A program made the translations under genes and the position numbers. The notes under the pieces were generated by a model. It was not told the DNA's origin. It made no database searches and saw nothing but the letters and a program-made list of their open reading frames with translations. 64,000 nt of DNA from Acrocarpospora catenulata (lineage in GTDB: Bacteria > Actinomycetota > Actinomycetes > Streptosporangiales > Streptosporangiaceae): assembly GCF_018476525.1 (NCBI RefSeq), contig NZ_JAHCST010000001.1:124001-188000 (forward strand), written 5' to 3'. Below, piece by piece: positions 26,746-34,687 of this stretch. Positions within the stretch are counted from its first letter, which is position 1, and each line of letters opens with the position of its first letter.

Positions 26746-27173
26746 GCGGCAGCCGCCGCGGGTTCGAAGACCGGCAGTTGCACCGCACCCTGGGCAACGA
26801 AGGTGACGGAGAGCTCCAGATCAAGCGGAAGGTGGTCGGGGTCGGGGGCGACTCCGACGATATTCGTCATCATCCGCGGTCCCTCGGCGAGTTCGACCAG
26901 GGCGACGATGAGAGGAGTCCGCGGATCGAACGGCGGCAGTGGCCGGTAGTTGATCACATACGAAACGAGACGAGCCCGCCCAGTGGTGGCGCGCCACTCC
27001 ACGTGGACGGATCCGCAGTTCGGGCACTGTGGGCGGGGGTAGAAGTAATATCGGGCGCATGCGGTGCAGAACTGCACCGCGAGCTCACCCCGGGATGTCG
27101 CATCCCAGAACGGTGCCGTCTCCGGCGTCGGGGTCGGCTCGAAGCCGGACATAGTGGTCCTCTCTTCGGACAT
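26742..27173 (-). CDS. Zn-ribbon / OB-fold DUF35 protein
   Basis: A 143-residue acyl-CoA-binding accessory protein. The N-terminal rubredoxin-like zinc ribbon is CTACARYYFYPRPQCPNCGS (two CxxC pairs), then an OB fold (VSYVINYRPLPPFD, LIVALVELAEGPRMMTNI). Such proteins bind to thiolase-fold partners, and this gene overlaps its thiolase partner by four bases (GTGA). The ATG at 27173 has GGCGGAG about ten bases upstream. The longer open frame to 27515 is not conserved. Confidence 0.9.
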   Translation of the reverse strand: MSEERTTMSGFEPTPTPETAPFWDATSRGELAVQFCTACARYYFYPRPQCPNCGSVHVEWRATTGRARLVSYVINYRPLPPFDPRTPLIVALVELAEGPRMMTNIVGVAPDPDHLPLDLELSVTFVAQGAVQLPVFEPAAAAA

Positions 27174-27471
27174 GCTCGCTACTCCGCCGTCACGACACGC
27201 CTGATCGTGCCGGGCCTGGCTCCCGGGCTCGCACGGCGCCGCTAGGCCGCGTTCACACCCGCGACGGAGGTCTTGTCCAGCGACAGTGACCCGCGTGATC
27301 GGCCAGGGACAAGCCAGTGTCCGTTTGTGGCATGGGACTATCCGGAGAACGGCTGATCGGTTGTGTACCGGGATCGGCCCGTGGTGACGTGAATGAGCGC
27401 GAAGGTTGGAGCCGTTCTTGGTCGGCCGGGCGCGAAACAGGTGATGTGAACCCCAAGACAGTGAGGTGGAC
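27174..27471. promoter_or_regulatory. Divergent intergenic region of the thiolase and MaoC operons
   Basis: About 300 non-coding bases between the minus-strand DUF35 gene and the plus-strand MaoC gene. It contains a seven-base inverted repeat, CTTGTCC at 27272-27278 and GGACAAG at 27307-27313, 28 bases apart. The AGAAC-N3-GTTCT repeat seen at two other island promoters is absent; only scattered half-sites occur (AGAAC near 27346, GTTCT near 27413). No -35/-10 pair stands out. Confidence 0.3.
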
Positions 27472-28314
27472 GTGACGCGCATCGACGGGGCGCTGGTGGG
27501 GCGTACGAGCGCCACCGTGCATCGGTCGTGGACGGCAGACGACGCGATGCTTTACGCGCTCGCCGTTGGAGCCGGCCAGATGAATCCGCTCAGCGAGCTC
27601 GAGTTCACGACGGAGAACACGGCCGGGCACGACCAGCTCGCGCTGCCGACCTTTGCCAACGTGGCCTTCGGCGTCGAACCGCCGCTCCCCGAGGACCTGG
27701 ACTACGCCACGATGCTCCACGCCGAGCAGGCGTTCGAGCTGTATGACGTCATGCCCACCGCGGGCGAGGCGCACGCCAGCTGTGAGGTCGTCGGCGTCTA
27801 CGACAAGGGTTCCGGGGCCCTGATCGAGACTCGCACGAGCGCGCGCGACAGCCGCGGCTCGCTGCTGGCGACCTTGCGCACCTCGGTGTTCTTCCGGGGA
27901 CATGGCGGTTTCGGTGGTGACCGGGGTGAGTCCGCCCGGTGGCTGCTGCCCGACCGCGCACCCGATCACGTGGTCATCTACCCGACGCGTACCGATCAGG
28001 CTTTGCTGTACCGGCTCACCGGTGACCACAACCCGCTGCACACCGATCCGTCATACAGCTCACGTGGCGGCTTTGAGCGGCCGATCCTGCACGGCATGTG
28101 CACCTATGGGTACACCGGCCGGGCACTCCTGCACGCCGTAGCCGAGTCCGACCCGAAGCGATTCAAGGCGATGACGGGCCGGTTCACCAAGCCGATCCTG
28201 CCGGGCGAGACGATCACCGTGAGCATCTGGGTCGACGGCGAGACGGTGCGCTTCCGGACGACCGACTCCCGCGGTGCCGCCGTCATCGACCACGGCAGCG
28301 CGGTCATCGTCTGA
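27472..28314 (+). CDS. MaoC-like double hot-dog enoyl-CoA hydratase
   Basis: A 280-residue hydratase with two hot-dog halves, as in the 2-enoyl-CoA hydratase 2 part of peroxisomal MFE-2. The catalytic hydratase 2 motif is YRLTGDHNPLHTDPSYS with the D, N and H in place, followed by RPILHGMCTYGYTGR. Expected reaction: hydration of a trans-2-enoyl-CoA to the (R)-3-hydroxyacyl-CoA. The GTG at 27472 has GTGAGG five bases upstream; GTG at 27466 is also possible. First gene of a plus-strand run with an SDR and a CoA-transferase, giving a short beta-oxidation set with the divergent thiolase. Confidence 0.9.
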   Translation: MTRIDGALVGRTSATVHRSWTADDAMLYALAVGAGQMNPLSELEFTTENTAGHDQLALPTFANVAFGVEPPLPEDLDYATMLHAEQAFELYDVMPTAGEAHASCEVVGVYDKGSGALIETRTSARDSRGSLLATLRTSVFFRGHGGFGGDRGESARWLLPDRAPDHVVIYPTRTDQALLYRLTGDHNPLHTDPSYSSRGGFERPILHGMCTYGYTGRALLHAVAESDPKRFKAMTGRFTKPILPGETITVSIWVDGETVRFRTTDSRGAAVIDHGSAVIV

Positions 28315-28385
28315 GCCGGCGCTCGCCGGGTCACCAGCAGATTGTTGAGCTGCCGCTGATGCAAGCGGCGAATCGGAGGAACTGG

Positions 28386-29303
28386 ATGGCAAGCCTTGAA
28401 GGGCGAGTCGCGATCATAACCGGAGCCGGTCGGGGTATCGGCGCGTCCGTGGCCCGGCAGTTCGCGGCCGAAGGAGCCCGCCTGATCCTGAACGACCTCG
28501 GGGCCGAGGCCGACGGGCGAGGGGCGGACTCCAGCCCGGCCCGCGAGATCGCCGACGAGATCGTGGCCGCCGGCGGTCAGGCTGTCTCCGACGGCGGGGA
28601 CGTGGCCGAGACCGCGACCGGCCAGCGCCTGGTCGATCTCGCGCTGGAGCACTACGGACGGCTTGACGTCCTGGTCAACTCGGCCGGCATCCTGCGCGAT
28701 CGCATGATCTTCAACCTGGCCGAGGAAGACTGGGATGCCGTGATCCGCGTGCACCTGCGCGGGCACTACAGCACCATCCGTCCGGCCTCGGCCTACTGGC
28801 GCGCCCAGCGCAACCCGGACGGCCACTACCGGATCATCAACTTCACGTCCGATTCGGGACTGCAGGGTTCCCCGGGACAGGCGAACTACGCGGCGGCCAA
28901 GATGGGCGTGGTCGGGCTCACGATGTCGCTGGCCAACGCCCTGGGCCGGATGGGGGTCACGGCCAACGCGATCGCGCCCGGCGCGGCGACGCGCCTGACT
29001 GCCACCGTCGATCCGGACAAGGCAGCCGCGGTCGACCCAGAGGTGCTGGTCGCGATGTCTCCGGAGAATGTTGCGCCCGTCGTTACCTACCTCGCCGGGA
29101 CCGACTCGGACTGGCTGTCGGGGCGGATCATTGGCGCCGTGGGCTACCAGGTGACGTTGTGGAACACGCCGGAGGTGCTGCGCTCTATCGAGTCGGACGG
29201 TCCATGGAGTCTCGCCGAGCTCGGCCGGCGGATCGAGAAGGAGTTCCGGCCTGTGGCCGACGGGCCTGCCCCGTCAATTTTCACTTCGCAGATTCCGACG
29301 TGA
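28386..29303 (+). CDS. SDR dehydrogenase, MFE-2/17-beta-HSD4-like
   Basis: A 305-residue short-chain dehydrogenase. The NAD(P) loop is GAGRGIG, the structural motif NSAGI, and the catalytic set is S in INFTSDSG and YAAAK. The length and the C-terminal extension (WSLAELGRRIEKEF) match the (R)-3-hydroxyacyl-CoA dehydrogenase part of MFE-2 more than FabG. It follows the MaoC hydratase, whose product it would oxidise. The ATG at 28386 is preceded by GGAGGA. Its TGA overlaps the GTG start of the CoA-transferase. Confidence 0.92.
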   Translation: MASLEGRVAIITGAGRGIGASVARQFAAEGARLILNDLGAEADGRGADSSPAREIADEIVAAGGQAVSDGGDVAETATGQRLVDLALEHYGRLDVLVNSAGILRDRMIFNLAEEDWDAVIRVHLRGHYSTIRPASAYWRAQRNPDGHYRIINFTSDSGLQGSPGQANYAAAKMGVVGLTMSLANALGRMGVTANAIAPGAATRLTATVDPDKAAAVDPEVLVAMSPENVAPVVTYLAGTDSDWLSGRIIGAVGYQVTLWNTPEVLRSIESDGPWSLAELGRRIEKEFRPVADGPAPSIFTSQIPT

Positions 29304-31690
29304 GCGCGACGTCACCCGCACCCCGCCGCGCATCCGGATCCGCCGCCGGGAACGACGGTGACCTCCTCGACGGCGTGCGAGTCCTCGAACTGGCCGACAG
29401 CGTGGCCGGAGCCGTGACGGGCATGTTCCTGGCCGACTTCGGCGCGGACGTCATACTGGTGGAGTCGGCTGACCGTGGCCGGGCCCGCCGGCGCGAGCCT
29501 GGATTCGCCATGTGGGACCGGGGCAAGCGCTCAGTCCGGATCGAGCCGGCCGCCGGCGACGAAGGCTCCCGCTGGCTGGCTGCCGCGATGGCCGGGGCCG
29601 ATGTCTGCCTGCTCGGGCCGAACCAGCGGCCGGCGGACTGGGGCGGCGCGGTTGCCGCGGCCGAGGTAGGAAACGGGCGGCTCGTGGTCGCCGAGCTGCC
29701 TGCCTATCTTGCCTCAGGCGCACCGTGGCTGGGCGGCGAGGAATCGGAAGGGCTGCTGTCCGCCCATGCCGGCGTGTCGTGGCGGCAGGGCTCGGAAGAC
29801 GGTAGCCCCGTCGAGTTCGTGCTGCCCTACTTGACCCACATCCAGGGGATCTGGGCCACGGCGTGCGTGCTGGCCGCCCTTCTTGAGCGACAGCGCAGCG
29901 GCCACGGCCAGCGGATCACCGTCACCGGGATCAATGCCGTGATGGAGGCCAGCTCGTACAACCTCGCGGTCTCGCCCGATGCTCCCGACGTCGACACCGC
30001 CGTCGGCGTCCTGGGCCGGCACCCGACCTATCGTCCGGTCCGTGCGGCCGACGGCTGGCTCGCTTGCGGCGCGCTCGGGCCGAAGTTCGAGCGGCAGGTG
30101 CTCGAGATGCTCGGCCTGGCCGAGATCCTTGACGATCCCCGCCTGGCCGGGAACACCACGAATATGGTGCTGCCCGACAACCTCGCGTGGGTCATGGAGC
30201 GGGTATCGACCGCCTTCCGGTCTCAGCCACGCGAGCACTGGCTGGCTCAGCTGGCCGCGCGAGGGGTTCCTGCCGGGCCCGTGCTCGATCGTGACGAGTG
30301 GCTGGATCACCCGCAAGTGGTCGCCAACGGACTCCGGGTCGAGGTCGACGACCCCGACCGGGGGCCGGTTGTCATGCCCGGCGTGCCGTTGCTGCTTTCG
30401 CGGACTCCCGGCCGGGTGCGAGGACCAGCACCGTCGCTGGGGCAGCACGACGGCATGGCCCCCTGGCCGCCGCGGCCCCGCCCGGCCACCCCGTCCCCTC
30501 TGGTGGCTGCGGGCCCGCTCCAGGGTCTGCGGGTGCTGGACATGGGCACCTTCGTCGCCACCCCGTACGCCGGTTTCCTCCTCGCCGAGCTCGGCGCCGA
30601 CGTGGTGAAGGTGGAGCCGCTGGGCGGCGACCCGTTCCGCGGAGCCGGGTTCGTGTTCAACCGCGGGATGCGCAGCCTGGCCATCGACCTCGGCGGCGAG
30701 CCGGGACGCGCGCTGCTGCGGCGGGTCTGCGCCGGGGCCGACGCGGTTCTCGATGGTATGCGGCCGGGGGTGATGACGGCCTTGGGGCTGGACTACGACA
30801 GCCTCCGGCGGGATAACCCCGACATTGTCACCGTCTCGTTGTCGGCCTATGGCACCAACGGGCCGCTGGCCGGTGCCGGCGGAGTCGACATGGTCGTGCA
30901 AGCGATGAGCGGGATGATGCTCGCCCAGGGCGAGCCGGAACGTCCGGTCTGCACCACGGTCGCCGTGGTCGACGTGACGGCGGCCGCTGTCTGCGCGCTG
31001 GGTGTCATCGCCGCGGTGCTGCACCGCGAGCGTACCGGAGGCGGGCAGTGGGTCTCGGCCTCGCTGGTCGCCACGTCCACCCTGCTCGGCTCGGGCGCGC
31101 TGATCCGCTACCCCGGCCGTTCCCCTGCGGTGCGGGGCCGGGTGGACTTCAAGGGTCCGGCGCCGCTCGACCGCTACTACCGGGTCGCCGACGGCTGGAT
31201 CCGGGTGCAGTCGCGCACCCTCGGGCTCGCCGTCGACCAGGTGCTGGCCGGCCGATCCGGGGCCCGCCCTGATGACCGGCCACGCGCCGGAACCGAATCG
31301 AACCCTGCCACCGGGGTCGAGCGCGCCGCCGCGATGCTGGCCGGGCTGACCGGGGACGAGGCGGTCGCACTGTTCGAGGCGGTCGGCGTGCCGGCGGTCC
31401 GGGCCCGCAAAGTGTCCGAGGTAGTGCGCGACTCCCAGTTGCGGGCCGAGGAGTTCGTCCATCTCCGCACGGCGATCGACGGTTCTGTGTTCGCGATGAC
31501 CGGGCGTCATGCCACGTTCTCTCGCACCCAGCGCAGCGGCCCGCTGACACCGCCGGGAATCGGGGAGCACTCCGAGGCGGTGCTGACCGAAGCCGGACTG
31601 ACCTGCTCAGAAGTGGACGCGGCCCGGGCGGGGGACATCGTGCGCCAGGGCGAACCGATGCCGATGCGGCTCCAGGCGGTCTACCGGTGA
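29300..31690 (+). CDS. Fused double family III CoA-transferase (CaiB/BaiF x2)
   Basis: A 797-residue protein made of two CaiB/BaiF halves. Half 1 (about 20-390) opens DGVRVLELADSVAGAVTGMF then LADFGADVILVES; half 2 (about 405-790) opens QGLRVLDMGTFVATPYAGFL then LAELGADVVKVEPLGGDP. Family III enzymes move CoA between acids and need an aspartate acyl carrier; in half 2 it is probably the D of AGAGGVDMVVQAMSGMM, while half 1 lacks the usual 'SDG/GGPD' region and has GVSWRQGSEDG, so it may be non-catalytic. A usual enzyme is a dimer of about 400-residue chains; here both are in one chain. GTG 29300 overlaps the SDR stop (GTGA). Confidence 0.88.
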   Translation: MSATSPAPRRASGSAAGNDGDLLDGVRVLELADSVAGAVTGMFLADFGADVILVESADRGRARRREPGFAMWDRGKRSVRIEPAAGDEGSRWLAAAMAGADVCLLGPNQRPADWGGAVAAAEVGNGRLVVAELPAYLASGAPWLGGEESEGLLSAHAGVSWRQGSEDGSPVEFVLPYLTHIQGIWATACVLAALLERQRSGHGQRITVTGINAVMEASSYNLAVSPDAPDVDTAVGVLGRHPTYRPVRAADGWLACGALGPKFERQVLEMLGLAEILDDPRLAGNTTNMVLPDNLAWVMERVSTAFRSQPREHWLAQLAARGVPAGPVLDRDEWLDHPQVVANGLRVEVDDPDRGPVVMPGVPLLLSRTPGRVRGPAPSLGQHDGMAPWPPRPRPATPSPLVAAGPLQGLRVLDMGTFVATPYAGFLLAELGADVVKVEPLGGDPFRGAGFVFNRGMRSLAIDLGGEPGRALLRRVCAGADAVLDGMRPGVMTALGLDYDSLRRDNPDIVTVSLSAYGTNGPLAGAGGVDMVVQAMSGMMLAQGEPERPVCTTVAVVDVTAAAVCALGVIAAVLHRERTGGGQWVSASLVATSTLLGSGALIRYPGRSPAVRGRVDFKGPAPLDRYYRVADGWIRVQSRTLGLAVDQVLAGRSGARPDDRPRAGTESNPATGVERAAAMLAGLTGDEAVALFEAVGVPAVRARKVSEVVRDSQLRAEEFVHLRTAIDGSVFAMTGRHATFSRTQRSGPLTPPGIGEHSEAVLTEAGLTCSEVDAARAGDIVRQGEPMPMRLQAVYR

Positions 31691-31751
31691 ACCGCCACAC
31701 CCGGCGCGACCGGCGCCCGGGCCGGACCTGCGAGGTCTTTGCTCAGAGGCC

Positions 31752-31780
31752 TTGACATGTGACCGGGACCACATGAGACT
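31752..31780 (+). promoter_or_regulatory. Promoter of the P450/ferredoxin/reductase operon
   Basis: TTGACA at 31752-31757, 17 bases, then GAGACT at 31775-31780 as a weak -10. The -35 is perfect. It points to the P450 gene at 31902, leaving an untranslated leader of about 115 bases that contains the AGAAC/GTTCT repeats. Confidence 0.5.
31758..31773. promoter_or_regulatory. CRP/GlxR-like site in the promoter spacer
   Basis: TGTGA-N6-CCACA, one mismatch from the TGTGA-N6-TCACA site of CRP-family regulators such as actinobacterial GlxR. The flanking bases extend it to CATGTG and CACATG arms of a perfect six-base inverted repeat (31756-31775). It fills the space between -35 and -10, so a bound protein would block the promoter. 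Confidence 0.35.
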
Positions 31781-31789
31781 ACCACAACA

Positions 31790-31812
31790 AGAACGTGGTT
31801 CTACATAGAACC
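31790..31812. promoter_or_regulatory. Operator with three alternating half-sites AGAAC / GTTCT / AGAAC
   Basis: AGAAC-GTG-GTTCT at 31790-31802 is a perfect inverted repeat. It overlaps a second perfect one, GGTTCTACATAGAACC, at 31797-31812. It starts nine bases after the -10, about where transcription begins. The same repeat is found at 37890. The likely binder is the KstR-like TetR (inference). Confidence 0.6.
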
Positions 31813-31901
31813 CGGCCAGCGTGGATCTATTCCCGCAACTTCTTCACAACCTAGATCGCGGTCCGTGCGGACGCACGGATGACGCCGACAATGAGGCGGC
31901 C

Positions 31902-33176
31902 ATGACCCGACAGCTCTTCGCCAACGAACACGAGGTGACCTCCGGACAGGACATCTCAAGCATGGCGTTCTGGCGCAAGCCGTTCATCGAACGAGATGAG
32001 ACCTTCGCCTGGCTGCGCGAACACGCGCCGGTGAGCTGGCAGCCGCCGATCGAGGACGCCGACCTTCCCTCCGAGGTTCACGGTGAGGCCGGGTTCTGGG
32101 CGGTGACGCGGGCCGAGGACATCTCCTACGTCAGCCAGCACAATCAGCTGTTCACGACCTCGCAGGGCAGCGTGTCCCTTCGCCCGCGACACCCGGACAC
32201 CGTGACCACGCCGAACTTCCTCGAGATGGACCCGCCGCAGCACACCCGGTACCGCCAGATCATGAGTGCGGCCTTCACCCCGAAGGCGGTGGCACGGCTC
32301 AACGCCCAGATCCAGCAGCGCGCGCACGACATCGTCAGCGCCGTCGCGGGTGCCGGTGAGTTCGACTTCGTCAAGGAGGTGTCGGCCAAGCTGCCGATGC
32401 TGACGATCGCCGACATGGTCGGTGTCCCGGAGAACCTGGTTCAGACCTTCGCCGACGCGGGCGACAACTTCGTCGGCGGACGTGACGAGGCAATGCTGCC
32501 GCCGGGCATGACACAGATCGAGTTTGTCATCGAGCAGCTGAACATCCTGCGCGACATCGGCGTGGACTTGGTGCACTACCGTCGCGAGCACCCCTCCGAC
32601 GACATCGCGACCGCGCTCGGCGAGGCGCGGATGGACGGTCAGCCCCTGTCCGACGACGAGATCGCCTCGACGATGCTGCTGCTCAGCGTGGCCGGCAACG
32701 ACACCACCAAGCAGACCACGAGCTGGACGACGCTGTCCCTCGATCGCAATCCCGACCAGCGTGCGTGGTTGGTCGAGGACTTCGACGCCCGCATCGGCGG
32801 TGCGATCGAGGAGTTCGTCCGGCACGCCACTCCGGTCATGTGCTTCGGTCGGCTGGCGACTCAGGATGTCGAACTGGGCGGCCGGCAGATCAAGGCCGGC
32901 GACAAGGTCGGCATCATGTACTGCTCGGGCAACCGCGACGAGCGCGTGTTCGACGATCCGCACCGCTTCGACCTGCAGCGGCCCCGGTCTCCGCACGTCG
33001 GCTTCGGTGGCGGCGGTATCCACTACTGCCTGGGCAACGGCATCGCCAAGGCTCAGCTCCGCGCACTGTTCCGCGAAATCCTGACGCTGCTGCCCGACCT
33101 GGAGGTCGGCGCGCCCGAAATGCTTTACAGCGAGTTCATCAACGGCATCCGGCGGCTGCCGGTGCGGACCAACTGA
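31902..33176 (+). CDS. Cytochrome P450 (CYP125/CYP142-like)
   Basis: A 424-residue soluble bacterial P450. I-helix oxygen-activation motif AGNDTTKQT, K-helix EEFVRH (ExxR), and heme ligand C376 in FGGGGIHYCLGNG. The segment FLEMDPPQHTRYRQIMSAAF with FTPKAVARL is close to the steroid/terpenoid-oxidising CYP125-CYP142 group. The ATG at 31902 gives the standard length. Directly downstream are its ferredoxin (4 bases) and ferredoxin reductase, then alcohol and aldehyde dehydrogenases. It likely hydroxylates a methyl or ring carbon that these dehydrogenases then take to the acid. Confidence 0.93.
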   Translation: MTRQLFANEHEVTSGQDISSMAFWRKPFIERDETFAWLREHAPVSWQPPIEDADLPSEVHGEAGFWAVTRAEDISYVSQHNQLFTTSQGSVSLRPRHPDTVTTPNFLEMDPPQHTRYRQIMSAAFTPKAVARLNAQIQQRAHDIVSAVAGAGEFDFVKEVSAKLPMLTIADMVGVPENLVQTFADAGDNFVGGRDEAMLPPGMTQIEFVIEQLNILRDIGVDLVHYRREHPSDDIATALGEARMDGQPLSDDEIASTMLLLSVAGNDTTKQTTSWTTLSLDRNPDQRAWLVEDFDARIGGAIEEFVRHATPVMCFGRLATQDVELGGRQIKAGDKVGIMYCSGNRDERVFDDPHRFDLQRPRSPHVGFGGGGIHYCLGNGIAKAQLRALFREILTLLPDLEVGAPEMLYSEFINGIRRLPVRTN

Positions 33177-33180
33177 GCCG

Positions 33181-33420
33181 ATGACCCAGCTCAGTCACAG
33201 GGATGTCGTGGCGTCCGGAAGTGGTGCCGTGAGAATTGTCGTGGACCGGGCCCGCTGTTCGGGCATCGGGATCTGTGAGTCGCTCGACCCGTCGCACTTC
33301 GAGATCGGCGACGACGGCGCGCTCATGCTGCTGTCCGACATCGCCGCTGAGGACGACGATACCGTGCTGGAAGCGGTGCGCTCCTGCCCCGCGTTGGCCT
33401 TGTCAGTGCAACCAGAATGA
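33181..33420 (+). CDS. 3Fe-4S-type ferredoxin
   Basis: A 79-residue P450-type ferredoxin. CSGIGIC gives the first two cluster cysteines and SCPALAL the third; the position that would make a 4Fe-4S site is I, which predicts a [3Fe-4S] cluster. It sits four bases after the P450 and overlaps the reductase start (ATGA), so the three-part electron chain is encoded in order. The first 15 residues are unconserved and translation could begin later. Confidence 0.92.
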   Translation: MTQLSHRDVVASGSGAVRIVVDRARCSGIGICESLDPSHFEIGDDGALMLLSDIAAEDDDTVLEAVRSCPALALSVQPE

Positions 33421-34664
33421 ACGCGGTAACCGGGACGGCCGACGACGTTGACGGTTTCGTCGTCGTCGGCGCTTCGCTGGCTGGTCTGCGCGCGGTCGAG
33501 TCGGCCCGGCGAGCGGGATACCGCGGCCGGATCACCCTGATCGGCGCGGAGGAGCATCTGCCCTACGACCGGCCGCCGCTGTCGAAGGCATTCTTGACCG
33601 GCCCGGACACGCCGGTCTACCTCGCTACCGAGGCCGCGTTGCGGGACGACCTCGGCGTTGACCTGCGGTTGGGTCAACGCGTCACGGCGTTGCACCCCGA
33701 TGAGGGCGTCGTCGCTGCCGGCGGCGGACTCGTGCCTTACCAGCGTCTGCTCATCGCCACCGGGGCGCGGGCGCGGACCCTGCACCCGCTGCCGGTGCTG
33801 CCCGGCGTGGTCACGCTGCGCAGCCTCGACGATGCACGCGCCATCCGCGCTGCGCTGGGCCGGGCACGGCGGGTCGTTGTCGTTGGCGGCGGCTTCATCG
33901 GCGCCGAGATCGCGTCCTCGGCTCGCACTCTCGGGGCGAGCGTCACCATCGTCGAGGCGGCCCCGACGCCACTCGTCCGGGCGGTCGGTGAGGTGGTCGG
34001 TGCCGCACTGTGCGTCATGCACGAGCGGTACGGCACCGAGCTGCGATGCGGGGTCCAGGTCAGCGAGCTGATCGGCCGCGACCACGTCGAGGGCGTCCTG
34101 CTCGCGAACGGGCAGATCGTGCCCGCCGACCTCGTCGTGGTCGGAGTCGGCGCCCTCCCGGCCACCGGCTGGCTGGCCGGATCCGGCGTCGAGCTGGATC
34201 AGCGCGATGGCGCGGTCGTGTGCGATGAGTACCTGCAGACCTCGGTGGATGGCGTCTACGCCGCGGGCGACCTTGTCCGCTGGCCCAACGCGGTCTTCGG
34301 CTCCTCGATGCGGCTGGAGAACTGGACCAGCGCCGCCGAGCAGGGCACGAGAGCGGCGGTCAACGCTCTGGTCCCGGCTCGCCGCGCCCCTTACGCCTCG
34401 GTGCCCTACTTCTGGAGTGACTGGTACGGGCAGCGCATCCAGTTCGTCGGGACCGCCCAGGCCGACAGCGTCGTATTCGTCTCGGGCGATCCGGCCGCCG
34501 ACCGCTTCGTCGCCCTGTTGCGTCGCGGCGACAGGCTTGTCGGCGCCGCCACCCTCAACGAGCCGAGCAAGATCATGAAATACCGGCGATTCATCGCCCA
34601 GGACGACGGTTGGGCCGCGGCCAGCGCGTTCTCCCGCGACGGCGGCCAACCCGTGCGTCCCTAG
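33417..34664 (+). CDS. NAD(P)/FAD-dependent ferredoxin reductase
   Basis: A 415-residue class I pyridine-nucleotide reductase of the rubredoxin/putidaredoxin reductase type. FAD loop FVVVGASLAGLRAVE, RPPLSKAFL after it, NAD loop VVVVGGGFIGAEIA, and the second FAD motif VYAAGDLVRW. The C-terminal reductase domain has YFWSDWYGQRIQFVG. It transfers electrons from NAD(P)H to the adjacent ferredoxin. It is the only reductase in the island and may serve both P450-ferredoxin pairs. Confidence 0.93.
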   Translation: MNAVTGTADDVDGFVVVGASLAGLRAVESARRAGYRGRITLIGAEEHLPYDRPPLSKAFLTGPDTPVYLATEAALRDDLGVDLRLGQRVTALHPDEGVVAAGGGLVPYQRLLIATGARARTLHPLPVLPGVVTLRSLDDARAIRAALGRARRVVVVGGGFIGAEIASSARTLGASVTIVEAAPTPLVRAVGEVVGAALCVMHERYGTELRCGVQVSELIGRDHVEGVLLANGQIVPADLVVVGVGALPATGWLAGSGVELDQRDGAVVCDEYLQTSVDGVYAAGDLVRWPNAVFGSSMRLENWTSAAEQGTRAAVNALVPARRAPYASVPYFWSDWYGQRIQFVGTAQADSVVFVSGDPAADRFVALLRRGDRLVGAATLNEPSKIMKYRRFIAQDDGWAAASAFSRDGGQPVRP

Positions 34665-34687
34665 TTCATCGGTAAGGAAGGGGTCCC

